Counted from the first letter of the stretch, positions 21,141 to 31,645 are shown. The stretch: 64,000 bases of DNA from Nereocystis luetkeana (GCA_031213475.1 JARUPZ010000025.1:8764592-8828591), one strand, 5' to 3'. Notes: generated by a model not told the origin, from the sequence alone. Made by a program: numbers and translations.

Positions 21141-21420
21141 CCCCCACCCCCAACGAGTAGTATACACGCTATGTTTGTGTGACTTCTATGCAGCACGATA
21201 GTGGAAAAATAGAGAGGCATTCTTTGATGCTACGAACATGTCTGGTGGTGCTGTTCTTATTTCATGTTGTTCTTATCATGTAAGTTTGCGTACCGGTGTA
21301 TCAATATATATGACTATAGTGCTGTATGTAGTATGAATAGTTACCCTTTTATACGTCGTATATGGATGGTATCACATTATTGGAATAAGCGCTGCACAAC
21401 AATGTCAAATGGCAAACGGA
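21141..21420. other. No gene seen
   Basis: AT-rich sequence without recognised repeats or frames. Confidence 0.4.
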
Positions 21421-21775
21421 ATAATTGTGAAGGCATTGCCTACTGTGAGCTATGGGGGTAAAAGGCCGATCGATTACCCCCAGCTCAGGGAAATCCTTAA
21501 AATATCTCCCGACCGCTCTGAACGGCGGGATATTTGGGGCGTCTTTACCGCATACGGCCGTACGCTGACCTACCCCGCTTCGTCTGAACACCTGGGGAAC
21601 CAGCGAACTACATGTTTTCAGGAACACAAGCGCTTCTAAATAAAAGAAACGTTCGAACTGAGATTCGAACCCGTGTCTTGCCGACGACGCCGAATATGAA
21701 GGTGTTGCGTACTGAGCTACTGGGGTAAAAGATCGATCGATTACCCAGTCCCGGGAAATCTTTACAACATATAAC
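21421..21775 (-). repeat. Family G composite: tRNA-like, spacer, tRNA-like
   Basis: On the minus strand a tRNA-like unit at 21740-21655 (TAGCTCAGTACGCAACACC, then GGGTTCGAATCTC) is followed by a body with a GGTTCCCCAGGTG hairpin and GCCCCAAATATCCCGCC, then by the start of another tRNA-like unit at 21450-21421. The acceptor arms do not pair, so I do not call a functional tRNA. Confidence 0.65.
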
Positions 21776-21848
21776 ACTGCTGTGAACTTCCCATCAATCC
21801 GTACAAATTGGACCCAAGAACTGCGACGCACGTGATCCCTTTGGTACT

Positions 21849-21964
21849 ATTACGGCGGGACCATTTCAAATAGGACCTAAGGTACAGACAAAAAACTACC
21901 TGGTACATGTTTCGCTATTTTCACTAACAACATTTGGTCCTATTTACTGCGGTCCCCCGTAATA
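21849..21964. mobile_element. Family A MITE with TACCTGGTA scar
   Basis: TTACGGCGGGACCATTTCAA to TGCGGTCCCCCGTAATAG. Inside, AAAAACTACCTGGTACATGT replaces the AAAACCTATATAG seen in the copy at 44236, i.e. seven extra bases at a TA (21897-21905). Confidence 0.85.
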
Positions 21965-22004
21965 GTATAATTACTATTATTACAATGAACGATCCCTCCA
22001 TACT

Positions 22005-22115
22005 GCAGTGAGTGCTGATATGCGCCAGCCAACAATGCCGGCACTATATGTAGCGGCAACCGGCACTAGTTACTCCGCACACCGCCACTCACTGGTTAAT
22101 CGTAAACCTATATGC
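22005..22115. mobile_element. Family F element, 5' part
   Basis: CGCCAGCCAACAATGCCGGC, ACTATATGTAGCGGCAACC and CTCACTGGTTAATCG match the left half of the 44440 copy. The distal half is missing. Confidence 0.6.
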
Positions 22116-23159
22116 GATTTCACACTGGCCCCTATGTGCGTAGTGGGAAGCCTGCACGACTAAACCGGCACTGCTGTGCTCGCGTCGCTCGGGCCGGGGA
22201 TATTAATCCCTGACCCCGGACATGTTGGTTTGTGATACCCAACATTGTTTTACAGAGTGCAAACGGGCATTTACTAAAATTCCGGGCAGAATGTGGGACA
22301 TGGTACCTGGTACCTGGTATGAAATAAAGCGAAAAGTAAAACATGCCGTCTTGCATCGAGCCCCAAGCTTTAACACCTCGGGACCAACGCCCCAACGGGT
22401 AGGGTGGACCGTAACTGGTCCGAGTCCGGCGGGAAGGCCTCATAGCCTTGGTTTTTGTTGGTGGGTGAGCAAACGCAAGTCCCACACTACCCGGGAGAGA
22501 TGACTCTCCCGGGTGGCTATCTCCACCGCACCTGCTCCTCTCGGGGGTCAGGTCGGGTCAACGTGCCCAACTGGGCTAAATTGACACACGACACGAACGT
22601 GGAAGTGTGGTGAGCTTAAGCTTTATTTTTACCAATCCGTCGGAGGATAAAAAAATAAATAAAAAAACAATCGGACAGAAAATGATCTATCTGTAGTATC
22701 TAGATCATGACACCGATTCCCACCTAGCTATCATTGATCCCGATGTTTCAAGGCAGATAGATTCCTCATCACCATCTGTATGATCTGTATGATCTGTATG
22801 ATCTGTATGATCCGTATGATCTAGCTGATGCATGTTGCCGGGGGGGGGGAGCCGTGGCCAGCATTTATTTATCTATTTTAAGCACATACATGCGTCCTGG
22901 ACTGGATCTGTACTATTATACATACCTGCTATCCATTTATCTCTATATATTTCTGAAACTATTATTATTATATGCTTGCCTTCCGACAATATAGCGCAGA
23001 TGATGCCGTTCCGATATAAACCGAATATCCTCCCGTAAATCAGAAGTATCTCTCATACGCTTCTCTGCCAGCCGTCTCCCAACTTCCATTCCCCACATCA
23101 TTTTATTTTGGCTACCGGTATAGTATATCCTATCCCCCATCAACGTTCCATCCCCAGGT
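22116..23159. other. No gene seen; GATCTGTAT minisatellite
   Basis: At 22770-22826 the 9-bp unit CTGTATGAT repeats about five times. Two joined TACCTGGTA occur at 22302. Frames at 22132-22503 overlap on both strands and look spurious. Confidence 0.5.
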
Positions 23160-23500
23160 CACTGGCCGCATTCCTCCGGCTTCTTCCTCCCTTCCCCTGG
23201 CGTCCTGGCGGTCCCTCAGGGCTAGTTTATACCTATATCTATGCACTCGGCGCGAAATCGCAACCTGGGTGATCACCGAGATGATCTGGAAGAGGCGTTC
23301 TTCGCAGACGCCTTTCCGCGCCAGGATCGATCCGTCCGTCCCTCCGACAATACTCGCCGCTACCTGATCAATCAGATCGCTGCCTCCCTTCCCGAGGCGC
23401 CCAAAGCTTCCCACCGCGAGGGTGGCGAGTTTGTAGCTGCGCTCGTCGAAGGACACCTGTCCCGGACGAGCGTGGTGACTGCGCTTGCGCACCCCAGGAG
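23160..23500 (-). pseudogene. LINE reverse-transcriptase protein, C-terminal fragment
   Basis: The minus-strand frame contains VSFDERSYKLATLAVGSFGR, then D-Q-V-A-A-S-I-V-G-G and ITQVAISRRVHRYRYKLALR. The same ordered motifs are found at 25190-24870 and, decayed, at 34900-35330. I recognise this as the region downstream of the reverse-transcriptase domain in a LINE family of protists. The part before VSFDE continues in another frame (T-T-L-V-R-D), so there is a frameshift, and everything upstream is missing. This is a 5'-truncated insertion, the usual fate of LINE copies. Confidence 0.65.
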
Positions 23501-23939
23501 TGAGGGTTTTATATGCATGTATGGTCTCATCGCGCGGGCAATTACAGCCCGTGCATGAGGAACGAGCAAGACAATGTATGAAGCTGCAGAAATCAACGGC
23601 CGGGCTATGCTATATGATACTGTATCGGTGCCACTTTGTTCCTTAATATAAGGCGAGTTTTTATTCGTTATTAATATGCGAAAGGTCCGTACATTTAGGT
23701 CGAAAATTGGTGCGATATGTCTATGCGAGGTGTGAGGTGTGCACAGGCTTCTGTTATTAAATTGTACACGTACTTGTACTACTCCTGTAGGAAGCGCAAA
23801 AAACTACCCGTACCAGGTTATGCAACATACTTCGTATACTTATACATACATACCAGGTACTATATAGACTCTAGACGTCGTAATTATTAGTAAAGGAGTG
23901 TTTATCCCTTCCATTAATTAATAGCATACCTGGTATATA
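23501..23939. other. No gene seen
   Basis: AT-rich; TACCAGGTA at 23851 and TACCTGGTA at 23927, the latter just beside a family B copy. Confidence 0.45.
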
Positions 23940-24020
23940 TACTGCAGTCCTGTTTTGGGGACAAATGATTCCAATTGAAAAGTAGTTGCCCCCCAAACAA
24001 AGGGGACTGCAGTCCTAATA
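23940..24020. mobile_element. Family B MITE, ends lost
   Basis: ACTGCAGTCCTGTTTTGGGG pairs with AGGGGACTGCAGTCCTAATA. Terminal CCCTTTT and TTAA are gone. Confidence 0.7.
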
Positions 24021-24042
24021 ATAGAAGCGTTATATTAGTTAA

Positions 24043-24149
24043 TATTACGGGGGACCATAGAATATAGGACCAAATAGTGTTAGTAAAAATAGGGAAATAT
24101 ATAGTTTTTTGTGTATACCGTAGGTCCTATTTACTATGGCGCCCCGTAC
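24043..24149. mobile_element. Family A MITE
   Basis: ATTACGGGGGACCATAGAAT to TTACTATGGCGCCCCGTACT. Uninterrupted AAATATATAG in the middle serves as an empty-site reference. Confidence 0.9.
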
Positions 24150-24869
24150 TGGTAAATAACCTGTATGAATATCAATAATAATAGCTTCCATCTTTCAAGT
24201 CAGTGAATTATGGTTACCCTGTTGTATGTGTATGGTACAATATGATAGGAATAAGCGCTATACACATTTTGTCAGAGATGGCAAATGGAACAATACTGCT
24301 GTGGACATATATATAGGCCCTTGCATTTTACGTTTCCGCCAGACCCCAAAGCGGAACGCGCCTGCGTGCGAGCTGTGACGAACCTCGTATGTATGTGTGC
24401 AGCATGTATGTGATGAACTTCAACTTCATCCCATGCCCTTAAGCAGGAGTAGGTGCAGGTGCCCGTAAGCAGGAGTAGTAGGTACAGGTGACTTCACCCA
24501 CGAGGTACAGAAGGGAATGCTGTGGACTTTGTGCATAATACTAACAACAGGTTCCCTGTCCGCTATTTATTTAGTATTATTATGCTTGCCGTCCGACAAT
24601 GTGCAGCATGAGCTTCTTCTGCGTTTGATCACTCGAAACATTCCTGAAAGAAGAAACCCCCGGGAACAACGGAAACCTATGCACAAGATTTGTGTGCCTT
24701 CTACAGTATGTCTACTCCCCTCTATGCTGTATCCACGATACTCTATTCGTTGTCTTTTATCCCTCCTCCATCTCAATATGTACTCATGAGGTTCTATTCT
24801 TAAGTCCTAACCCGCATCCAGGCCCCATCCCCACGCCATCGGTGTGGGTCTGTCACCCCCCCCCCCCCC
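24150..24869. other. No gene seen
   Basis: A repeated phrase AAGCAGGAGTAGGTGCAGGT occurs twice near 24435-24490. A C run lies at 24856-24871. No convincing frame. Confidence 0.45.
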
Positions 24870-25190
24870 CCCTGCTCCTTCTCGGTTCCTGTCGAACCCT
24901 ACGCTGGAGTTTGAATCGCGACACCCTCCTCGAAATGGCGACCTGTGTAGTCACCGAGACGATTTGAGGTAGGCGCTCATCCTTCACCACTCCTTTCCTT
25001 CTCATCGACCGACCATCCCTCTTCCCCACGATACTAGCTGCCAGCTGGTCGATGAACTTACTCCCCTCTACCCCGAGACGCCCAAAGCTCTCCACTGCTA
25101 AAGTGGCGAGTTTGCGACTCCTTTCGTCAAAGGACACATGTATGTCCCGGACGAGCGTAGTGTTGGCGCTTGCGCGCCTCGGAGGTAGAG
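24870..25190 (-). pseudogene. LINE reverse-transcriptase protein, C-terminal fragment 2
   Basis: On the minus strand A-N-T-T-L-V-R-D leads in frame into VSFDERSRKLATLAVESFGR, FIDQLAASIVGKRDGR and TTQVAISRRVSRFKLQ, ending in a C/G run at 24870. It is less damaged than the copy at 23160. No catalytic part is present, so it is a dead 3' end. Both minus-strand fragments lie 1.4 kb apart in the same orientation, which could be two insertions or one duplicated insertion. Confidence 0.7.
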
Positions 25191-25204
25191 GCAGCTGATC
25201 CATC

Positions 25205-25589
25205 GTGATCTGCCCTGCCTCGCTATTTATTGATTCCCTTACTGTAGTTTTCTTCTTTCGGGAATGTTTCTGAGTGGTCAACGTTGAAGCTGCTGTAGTC
25301 CAATATGTGCTACTTTTATTTCCGAGGTTTTCTTCTGTCAGGAAAGTGATGAGTGATCAATGTTGAAGATAATGCAGCACATTGTCGGATGGCAAGGGAA
25401 ATAATAATATCGTATTAACAGTCCAATAGGCTATTGTAGACCAATAGTCTACTGTAGGCCAGTAGGTTTCCTGTTTGTTTTGGTTTCCCTTGGTTTTCTT
25501 CTTTCGGGAGTGTTTGTGAGTGATCAGCCTTGAGGTACATCCGTGCTGTCTGTACGTTGTCTAATGGCAAACGCAACACTGCGCTGTGA
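25205..25589. other. No gene seen
   Basis: The phrase TTCTTCTTTCGGGAnTGTTTnTGAGTG-ATCA (shown in part) recurs near 25250, 25330 and 25500, and again near 31210 and 50650, suggesting a further dispersed repeat. Confidence 0.45.
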
Positions 25590-26240
25590 TAAAAAAAAAA
25601 CACCAAAGAAGGGGAACCTAAAAAGAGAAACCAGAAAGGGGAACGAAAAAATAGGGAAACCGAAAAAGGGGAACCGAAAAACGGAAACCGAAAAACGGAA
25701 ACCGAAAAACGGAAACCGAAAAACGGAAACCGAAAAACGGAAACCGAAAAACGGAAACCGAAAAAGTAGGGAAACCAAAAAGAGGGGAGACCCATACGAT
25801 TACCAGGGGGGAAAAAATGGAAACAATGACGGAAACCAGAAAAGGAAGCTAATCTAAAAATTAGGCCGATCAAGAAAAAACAAAAGAGGGAAACAAGAAA
25901 GGGAAACCTAAAAGGGGAAAGCAAAAGACGGAAACCAACAGGGGGAAAGCAGCCGCAAATGAGGGAACCCAAAAAGGGGAAATACACGAAGGTAAACCGA
26001 AAAAGGTTGAAACCCACACAGAACGGAAACCCCCAAAAAAGAGGAAACCGAAAGAGGTTGCAGCGAAAAAGGGAGCCTACAAGAAAAGGCTAATAATCAT
26101 AGAAAACGGGAGGAAACCAAAAAAGAGGGAAACATTATTAATAAAAGAAAAACCAGGAAAGGAAACCTAACCAGGGTATCAAAATAATAGCGGAAAACAT
26201 GAAATGAAAAAGGGGAAACCACAACAAAAAGGGGAGAAAA
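25590..26240. repeat. Long purine tract with 14-bp minisatellite
   Basis: At about 25670-25770 the unit GGAAACCGAAAAAC repeats in register; around it the same words decay over about 650 bases of almost pure A/G with CC pairs. The minus-strand frames full of Phe and Ser are products of this bias. Confidence 0.85.
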
Positions 26241-26714
26241 CTATTACGGGGAACCATAGATAGTTTTTTTTTTTTTTCTTTTTAATCATCACTACTTTCA
26301 CTTTCCAGCCTTACTCGTAGGAGGTTTTACCCTCCTCGACGAGCTTCTGGACAAGCCGTGGTCACAGGTGTCTACCCTTCTTCCCCCCGGCACGTCGTGC
26401 CTTTATTTTTTGTCGCGCATAGGGTTCAGCATTCCCACTGCTCGTCGATTCTCATCAAATATAGCTAACTCACGCTCTCGCGCTTTCCGCTAATCAATTT
26501 CTTTCAGGCAAGAAAAAGCCCTTACGAGCATGCACTCGGTGGGACTTGAACCCACGAAATTGATCTTGATAGGCACGCGGACCACCTACCAAGCCACCGG
26601 GGTTAATGGGGCCAAATATTGTTATTAAAATAGTAAAAAAAAAAGGAAACATATACCAGTAGGATTTTGTGTGTACCATAGATAGGTCCTATTTACTATA
26701 TGGCCCCCCGTAAT
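26241..26714. mobile_element. Family A MITE interrupted by SINE-2
   Basis: The left end TTACGGGGAACCATAGATAG (26241-26263) and the remainder GTTAATGGGGCCAAATATTG to TATGGCCCCCCGTAAT (26602-26714) are the two halves of one copy. The right half also holds TACCAGTA (26654-26661) where other copies have plain TA. Confidence 0.8.
26264..26602 (-). mobile_element. SINE-2, inverted copy inserted in a family A MITE
   Basis: It begins with the poly(T) image of a poly(A) tail (26266-26282) and ends with the head. The head's B box is intact (minus strand GGGTTCAAGTCCC) and the A-box region reads GGCTTGGTAGGTGG. It matches 12909-13221 along its length. Confidence 0.85.
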
Positions 26715-27124
26715 AATAAAAAGGAAACAAAAAGAGGGAAACCTCTATCCTATCTATGCCATGCACAATGCACGATTCACCCTCCATTAATTTAATAATA
26801 ATATGGAACGTTAATGATGCGGAATAGGAAATATACTATACCGGTAGCTAAAACGAAATGAGATGTGGGGGATGGAATTTGGGAAACGGCTGACAGAGAC
26901 GCGTTATGAGAGATACTACTACTACTACTATTGCTGATTTACGGAAAAGGATACTCGGTTTTTATATGGGAACAGCATCTACGCTATCTCTATATGATGT
27001 TGTCGGAAGGCAAAAAAAACGTACCTGGTACAATACGAATAATAATTTGTTTAATCAATCTCCATTCAAGTATTCTCCATTCAAATATGACGAGCACTCA
27101 CAGCAGTCGCACCCCTTTTTCCGT
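26715..27124. other. No gene seen
   Basis: AT-rich sequence with one TACCTGGTA at 27022 and a short (ACT)n at 26915-26930. Confidence 0.45.
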
Positions 27125-27220
27125 TAGCCCCTTTAGTACCGCAGTCCCGATTTGGAGACAAAGCATTCTAATTCCAAGTGAATTGTCTCCAAAACGGGAC
27201 TGGGGTCCTAAAAGGGTTTA
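27125..27220. mobile_element. Family B MITE
   Basis: TTAGCCCCTTTAGTACCGCA against GGGGTCCTAAAAGGGTTTA; both ends slightly mutated. Confidence 0.75.
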
Positions 27221-27886
27221 TCCACTTACTTGCTATATCATACTTCGAAGTATTGTTATTATTATATGCTTGCCATCCGACAATGTGTATACGTACGTAG
27301 TGCTGTTCTAAAAAAAACCAAGGAGCAGAAAAAGTAAAGAACTCTTCTTCTTCTCCAGACTGCAGAACAGAAGCGCGGCAGTATGGTATATATACCGTAT
27401 CATACGACAACTCAAAACCGATGTGACGCACATGACTTATTTATCCACAATCTACATCCCTCCATCTCATCCACCAAAAAAACAACCACTCTCCCCTCCT
27501 TCAGAGCAGCTATACCAGGTACCATACACGACGTATATGATATACCTGCATCACTATACATATATATTTCATTTTTTATATTCCAAAAAATTAATGATCT
27601 TAAAACATGTACCACGTCGTACCTGGTGTGTATTTTTGGTCGCGAGCAAATTATGTTGCTTGTTTTACTGGTTTGTGTAGGTGCAACTTTTCGGTTCACA
27701 TTATTATTATTATTTTTTATTTTTATCATGCCGGCGTGCGTGGCGTAAAAAATCTAACTGCCACGCAACGACGTACGTACGTAGCGAGTGGCGAGTAGTG
27801 AGTCGGAGACCACCACCGCGACATCACCACCTACCTACTACTCTGTTGGCCGCTCCGAGGCTCCGACATACCTGGTACCTGGTAGC
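27221..27886. other. No gene seen
   Basis: Overlapping frames on both strands at 27383-27798 lack domain character. Two joined TACCTGGTA end at about 27885, beside the next MITE. Confidence 0.45.
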
Positions 27887-28009
27887 TATTACGGGGGACC
27901 ATACATTAAATAGGGCCAAAAACATTGTGAGTAAAAAAAGCGAACTACCAGGTATATAGGTTTTTGTGTGTACCGTAGCTCCTATTTACTCGTATGGTCC
28001 CCCGTAATA
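27887..28009. mobile_element. Family A MITE with TACCAGGTA scar
   Basis: TATTACGGGGGACCATACAT to ATGGTCCCCCGTAATAC. At 27946-27954 GCGAACTACCAGGTATATAG stands where other copies have GCGAACTATATAG, a clean seven-base gain at TA. Confidence 0.9.
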
Positions 28010-28180
28010 CCAACCCAATGGGAAGTTTGGTGTTATACGAAGTACCATGTATGTATATATACTGGTGGTGTATCAGCCGTCCACGAGCCAGTGAGCGCCC
28101 AGCAGTAGTACAGGAAATATGGCATTGCACCCCCGTGTCATACGACTCCTCGCCTTGTAACTTGGCTATAGATGCCGCTA

Positions 28181-28283
28181 TCAACCCTTTTAGAACCAAC
28201 CGCAGTCAGTCCCGTTTCGAGGACAAAGGACTCAAATTCCAAGTAGTTTGTCCCCAAAATGGGACTGCAGTTCTAAAAGGGTA
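28181..28283. mobile_element. Family B MITE with small internal duplication
   Basis: CAACCCTTTTAGAACCAACC then CGCAGTCAGTCCCG shows duplicated AACC and CAGT in the left arm; the right arm is normal. Confidence 0.8.
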
Positions 28284-28491
28284 CCACTTTTTTTTGTATC
28301 ACCCCCCACCCCCCCACCCCCCACCCCCCAACAATCACGCAGTTAGTTGTCGTACGTTGCTGTAACCGTGAATGTTTCGTTTTTTTCCCTCAGAAAAGAG
28401 CGTCAAGTTTCCCCTTTCAAGTCCCGAGATGCTTCAGAATACTACTACTAATACCACTACTATACTATACATACATAGAGTACTAATACTC

Positions 28492-28618
28492 TTAGGGGGG
28501 GCCGTGGTAAATAGGACCAAATATTGTTGGTATAACAATACTTACAGTAAACTGTAGGTTAATATTATATATAGTTTTTTGTCTGTACCGTAGGTTCTAT
28601 TTACTATGGTCCCCCGCA
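28492..28618. mobile_element. Family A MITE at the edge of an (ACT)n array
   Basis: TTAGGGGGGGCCGTGGTAAA to CTATGGTCCCCCGCACTACT; the right end passes directly into the ACT repeat. The centre carries a short extra inverted repeat (TTACAGTAAACTGTA). Confidence 0.85.
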
Positions 28619-28689
28619 CTACTACTACTACTACTACTACTACTGCTGCTACTACTACTACTACTGCTGCTACTACTACTACTACTACT

Positions 28690-28721
<32 letters not shown>

Positions 28722-28884
28722 GCTACTACTACTACTACTACTACTACTACTGTACTACTACTACTACTACTGCTACTACTACTACTACTACTACTACTAC
28801 TGCTACTACTACTATAATACTACATTACTACTACTACTACTACTACTGCTACTACTACTACTACTACTACAACTACTGCTACTG

Positions 28885-28929
<45 letters not shown>

Positions 28930-28965
28930 ACTACTATTATACTACTACTACTACTGACAGAGTAC
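28618..28965. repeat. (ACT)n microsatellite, about 350 bp
   Basis: ACT/TGC-type triplets with scattered GCT, ATT and single-base slips. The Thr/Leu/Tyr-rich reading frames are artefacts. Confidence 0.95.
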
Positions 28966-29009
28966 TACTACCACCAGCTGTTGAGCAAATTCGCTATTAT
29001 TTTTAGAAA

Positions 29010-29300
29010 ACCGCGGTTTCACCCTTCACTAAAATGGTATGTTAATACGCTAGGAGACCGCAGTTTGACTCCTTGGCTGACCGCCCCCTATACGCTAAAA
29101 CTAGTGCATTAAGATGCTAGGTGACCGCGGTTTGACCCTTAGACTGACCCCCCCACACACTAAAAATAGTATATTCGGATGATGGGTGACCGCGGTTTGA
29201 CGCCTTGACTGGCCGCCCCCTACACTAAAGCTAGTATATCCAGATGATACATGACCGCGGTTTGACCCCTTGACTGATCGCCCCTGCACAAAAAGAATAA
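29010..29300. repeat. Family N minisatellite, CGCGGTTTGACC unit, array 1
   Basis: About four to five units of roughly 60 bp: GGTGACCGCGGTTTGACCCC, then TGACTGACCGCCCC, then ACACTAAAACTAGTATAT. Further arrays are at 61568-63500, and one unit is at about 37405-37470. Confidence 0.85.
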
Positions 29301-29801
29301 CTATTAATAGTGGTGCAAAAATGACCTCACACTGTTCTCGAGTGAGTGCAGTACTACTGGCGGGCTTATTCCACACTATTTTTTACACTCTACTTGGAAT
29401 TACTGTGCCATGGTTATTCCGTGAGTGCTGTAAGGGCTAAGACCGAAAGACCGACCTTCGCGCACCCCCAAAAACGGTGTATCCAGTCAGGCATGCCGGG
29501 TACTTATTCCCGTTTGGTTGATGGTGGCGGGTTATTTTATCGCCGTGCGTGTTTCCATGCGAATGCGTTACCAATATTATATACCTGGTACCTGGTATAC
29601 TGGTAGGACGTATGCACAAAGTAATGTAGCGGGAACAACGGCGGCTGTCAGAACATAATCTCTGACGAATACACCGCTGCTTTTTACCCTTTGGGGTCTA
29701 CCGCTTTTATGGCTACCATCACCAATACAGCTTAAACTCACGCAATTAAAAAAGAGTCGTTTGAAACGGGTTAAACAATACCTGGTACGTGCGAGCAGTC
29801 C
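29301..29801. other. No gene seen
   Basis: Joined TACCTGGTACCTGGTA at 29580 and one TACCTGGTA at 29780. No supported frame. Confidence 0.45.
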
Positions 29802-29910
29802 TATTACGGGGGACCACAGTAAATAGGACCTACGGTACACACAAAAACCTATATATTTACCTTTTTTTACTAACAATATTTGGTCCTATTTACTATGGCC
29901 CCCCGTAGTA
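29802..29910. mobile_element. Family A MITE
   Basis: TATTACGGGGGACCACAGTA to ACTATGGCCCCCCGTAGTAG; intact interior. Confidence 0.9.
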
Positions 29911-30014
29911 GCAGTCCCGAAGGGGTCATCTCCTTGTTTTTTCACTGGGCCGAGTGACCACCCTCATAATAACGGTATTGCCTCGCAGTCATAATAACGC
30001 TTTTGGTTTAGCGA

Positions 30015-30500
30015 TATGCACCGTGTGAAGGTACTACCTACTGAGCTATAGAGGTGAAAGACCGATCGATTACCCAGCCCCGGGTAATCCTTGCAACACC
30101 CCCCCCCCCCTGGTCGGTGAAAACCCGACATGCTCCGTCCCGGCGTTGTAGGGATGCGAGGGTCTATGGTCGTAGGACTGCGGCCATGCATGAGATCGAG
30201 TACATATCTCCTCTCGAGTACACCCCCCCCCCCCCCCCCTGCCCTCTGAACGGCGGGATCTTTGGGGCGTCGGTACGGTATACGGCCGTACGCTGACCTA
30301 CCCGCTACGTTTGAACACCTGGAGAACCAGGGAGATATGTCTTAGGGGCCGCACGCGCAAGCCTTTCTACTCAAGAAACGCTCGAAGTGAGATTCGAACC
30401 CGTGACCTGGACGACGTCAAACGCGAAGGTGTTACCAGCTGAGCTATAGGGGTAAAAGACCGATCGATTTCCCAGCCCAGGGTAATCCCTATGATATAAC
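30015..30500 (-). repeat. Family G composite with a family C fragment inside
   Basis: On the minus strand a tRNA-like unit (CCCCTATAGCTCAGCTGGTA, then GGGTTCGAATCTC) at 30455-30381 leads into the body (CTCCCTGGTTCTCCAGGTGT, then GGTAGGTCAGCG). A family C fragment (30103-30215) with a C run at each end splits the body, and a second tRNA-like start (CTATAGCTCAGTAGGTAG) closes it near 30050. Confidence 0.7.
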
Positions 30501-30609
30501 AACCGTCATTGGATTGTACTCTGCGCTAACCAAATACGTTATAATCCAATTTTGAAGTCAGGCACGACGCTACTCGCCCAAGTGGCGTAGACGAGGTACA
30601 GTACTGCCG

Positions 30610-31115
30610 GTCCCTCTATAGTGCCGGTACAAGATGCGCTTAAAGCCAACAATACCGGCACTATATGTAGCGGCACCCGGCACTACTCAGCACACTGCTG
30701 TTCCACACGGGTTAATTAATCCCCATCATATACATGTGCCAAGCGAGGACACAGGCACTATAGAGGGCAACCGGCAATATAGCGGGCAACCGGCAATATC
30801 GAGGTCAACCGGCACTATAGAGGGCAACCGGCACTATAGAGGGCAACCGTCACAATAGCGGGCAACCGGCAATATAGCGGGCAACCGGAAATATAGCGGG
30901 CAACCGGCAATATAGCGGGCAGCCGACACTATAGAGGGCAACCGGCACTATAGAGGGCAGCCGGCACTATAGCGGGAAACCGGCGCTATAGAGGGCAACC
31001 GGCACCATAGAGGGCAGCCGACACTATAGCGGGCAACCGGCACTATAGAGGGCAACCGGCACTATAGAGGGAAACCGGCACTATAGGCACTATAAGCACT
31101 ATAGAGGGCATCCGG
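30610..31115. mobile_element. Family F element expanded into a 19-bp minisatellite
   Basis: The left part matches the other copies (CTCTATAGTGCCGGTACAAG, TGTGCCAAGCGAGGACAC). After 30755 the terminal motif GGCACTATAGAGGGCAACC is repeated about 18 times with GAGGGC/GCGGGC variants, ending at the element's right edge. Confidence 0.85.
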
Positions 31116-31379
31116 CACTACTGTACCTGGTAGTGAAGACGGGGGTAGCCCACTGACCGCAGCTCGAGTTAGTGCATAGGCCTCCTTCAATGCTTTCCCC
31201 TTGGTTTTCTTGGCATTTCTGTGAATGTTTTCGAGTGATCAACGTTGAATGCCCGTTGAAGGATGGCAGACATGACCGTGAGCAGGAACAGACAGTGCGA
31301 GTGGATACCTCGTGCACGTTGTAAGCCGGCAGTAAACACAGAAGGGGACTATTCACAGACTTTGTGCGTAGCGTATTCC

Positions 31380-31485
31380 TATTACGGGGGACCACATAGT
31401 AAATAGGACCAAATATTGTTCGTAAAAATAGTATGTAGGTTTTCGTGTATACCATAGGTCCTATTAATTATGGTCCCCCGTAATA
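31380..31485. mobile_element. Family A MITE
   Basis: ATTACGGGGGACCACATAGT to ATTATGGTCCCCCGTAATAG. Confidence 0.9.
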
Positions 31486-31525
31486 GTAGATAGGTTTCCT
31501 TTTGGTCTTCCTCGGTTTTGTTTTC

Positions 31526-31645
<120 letters not shown>

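Noticed and set aside
21655..21740. Functional tRNA gene on the minus strand
   Set aside because: Same reasons as for 30381-30455.
25415..26017. 200-codon minus frame rich in Phe and Ser
   Set aside because: Product of the purine tract and its 14-bp unit.
28606..29112. 168-codon plus frame of Thr and Leu
   Set aside because: Direct translation of the (ACT)n microsatellite.
30381..30455. Functional tRNA gene on the minus strand
   Set aside because: A and B boxes are present, but the acceptor and D stems do not pair and the unit sits in a repeated composite; better read as tRNA-derived repeat.
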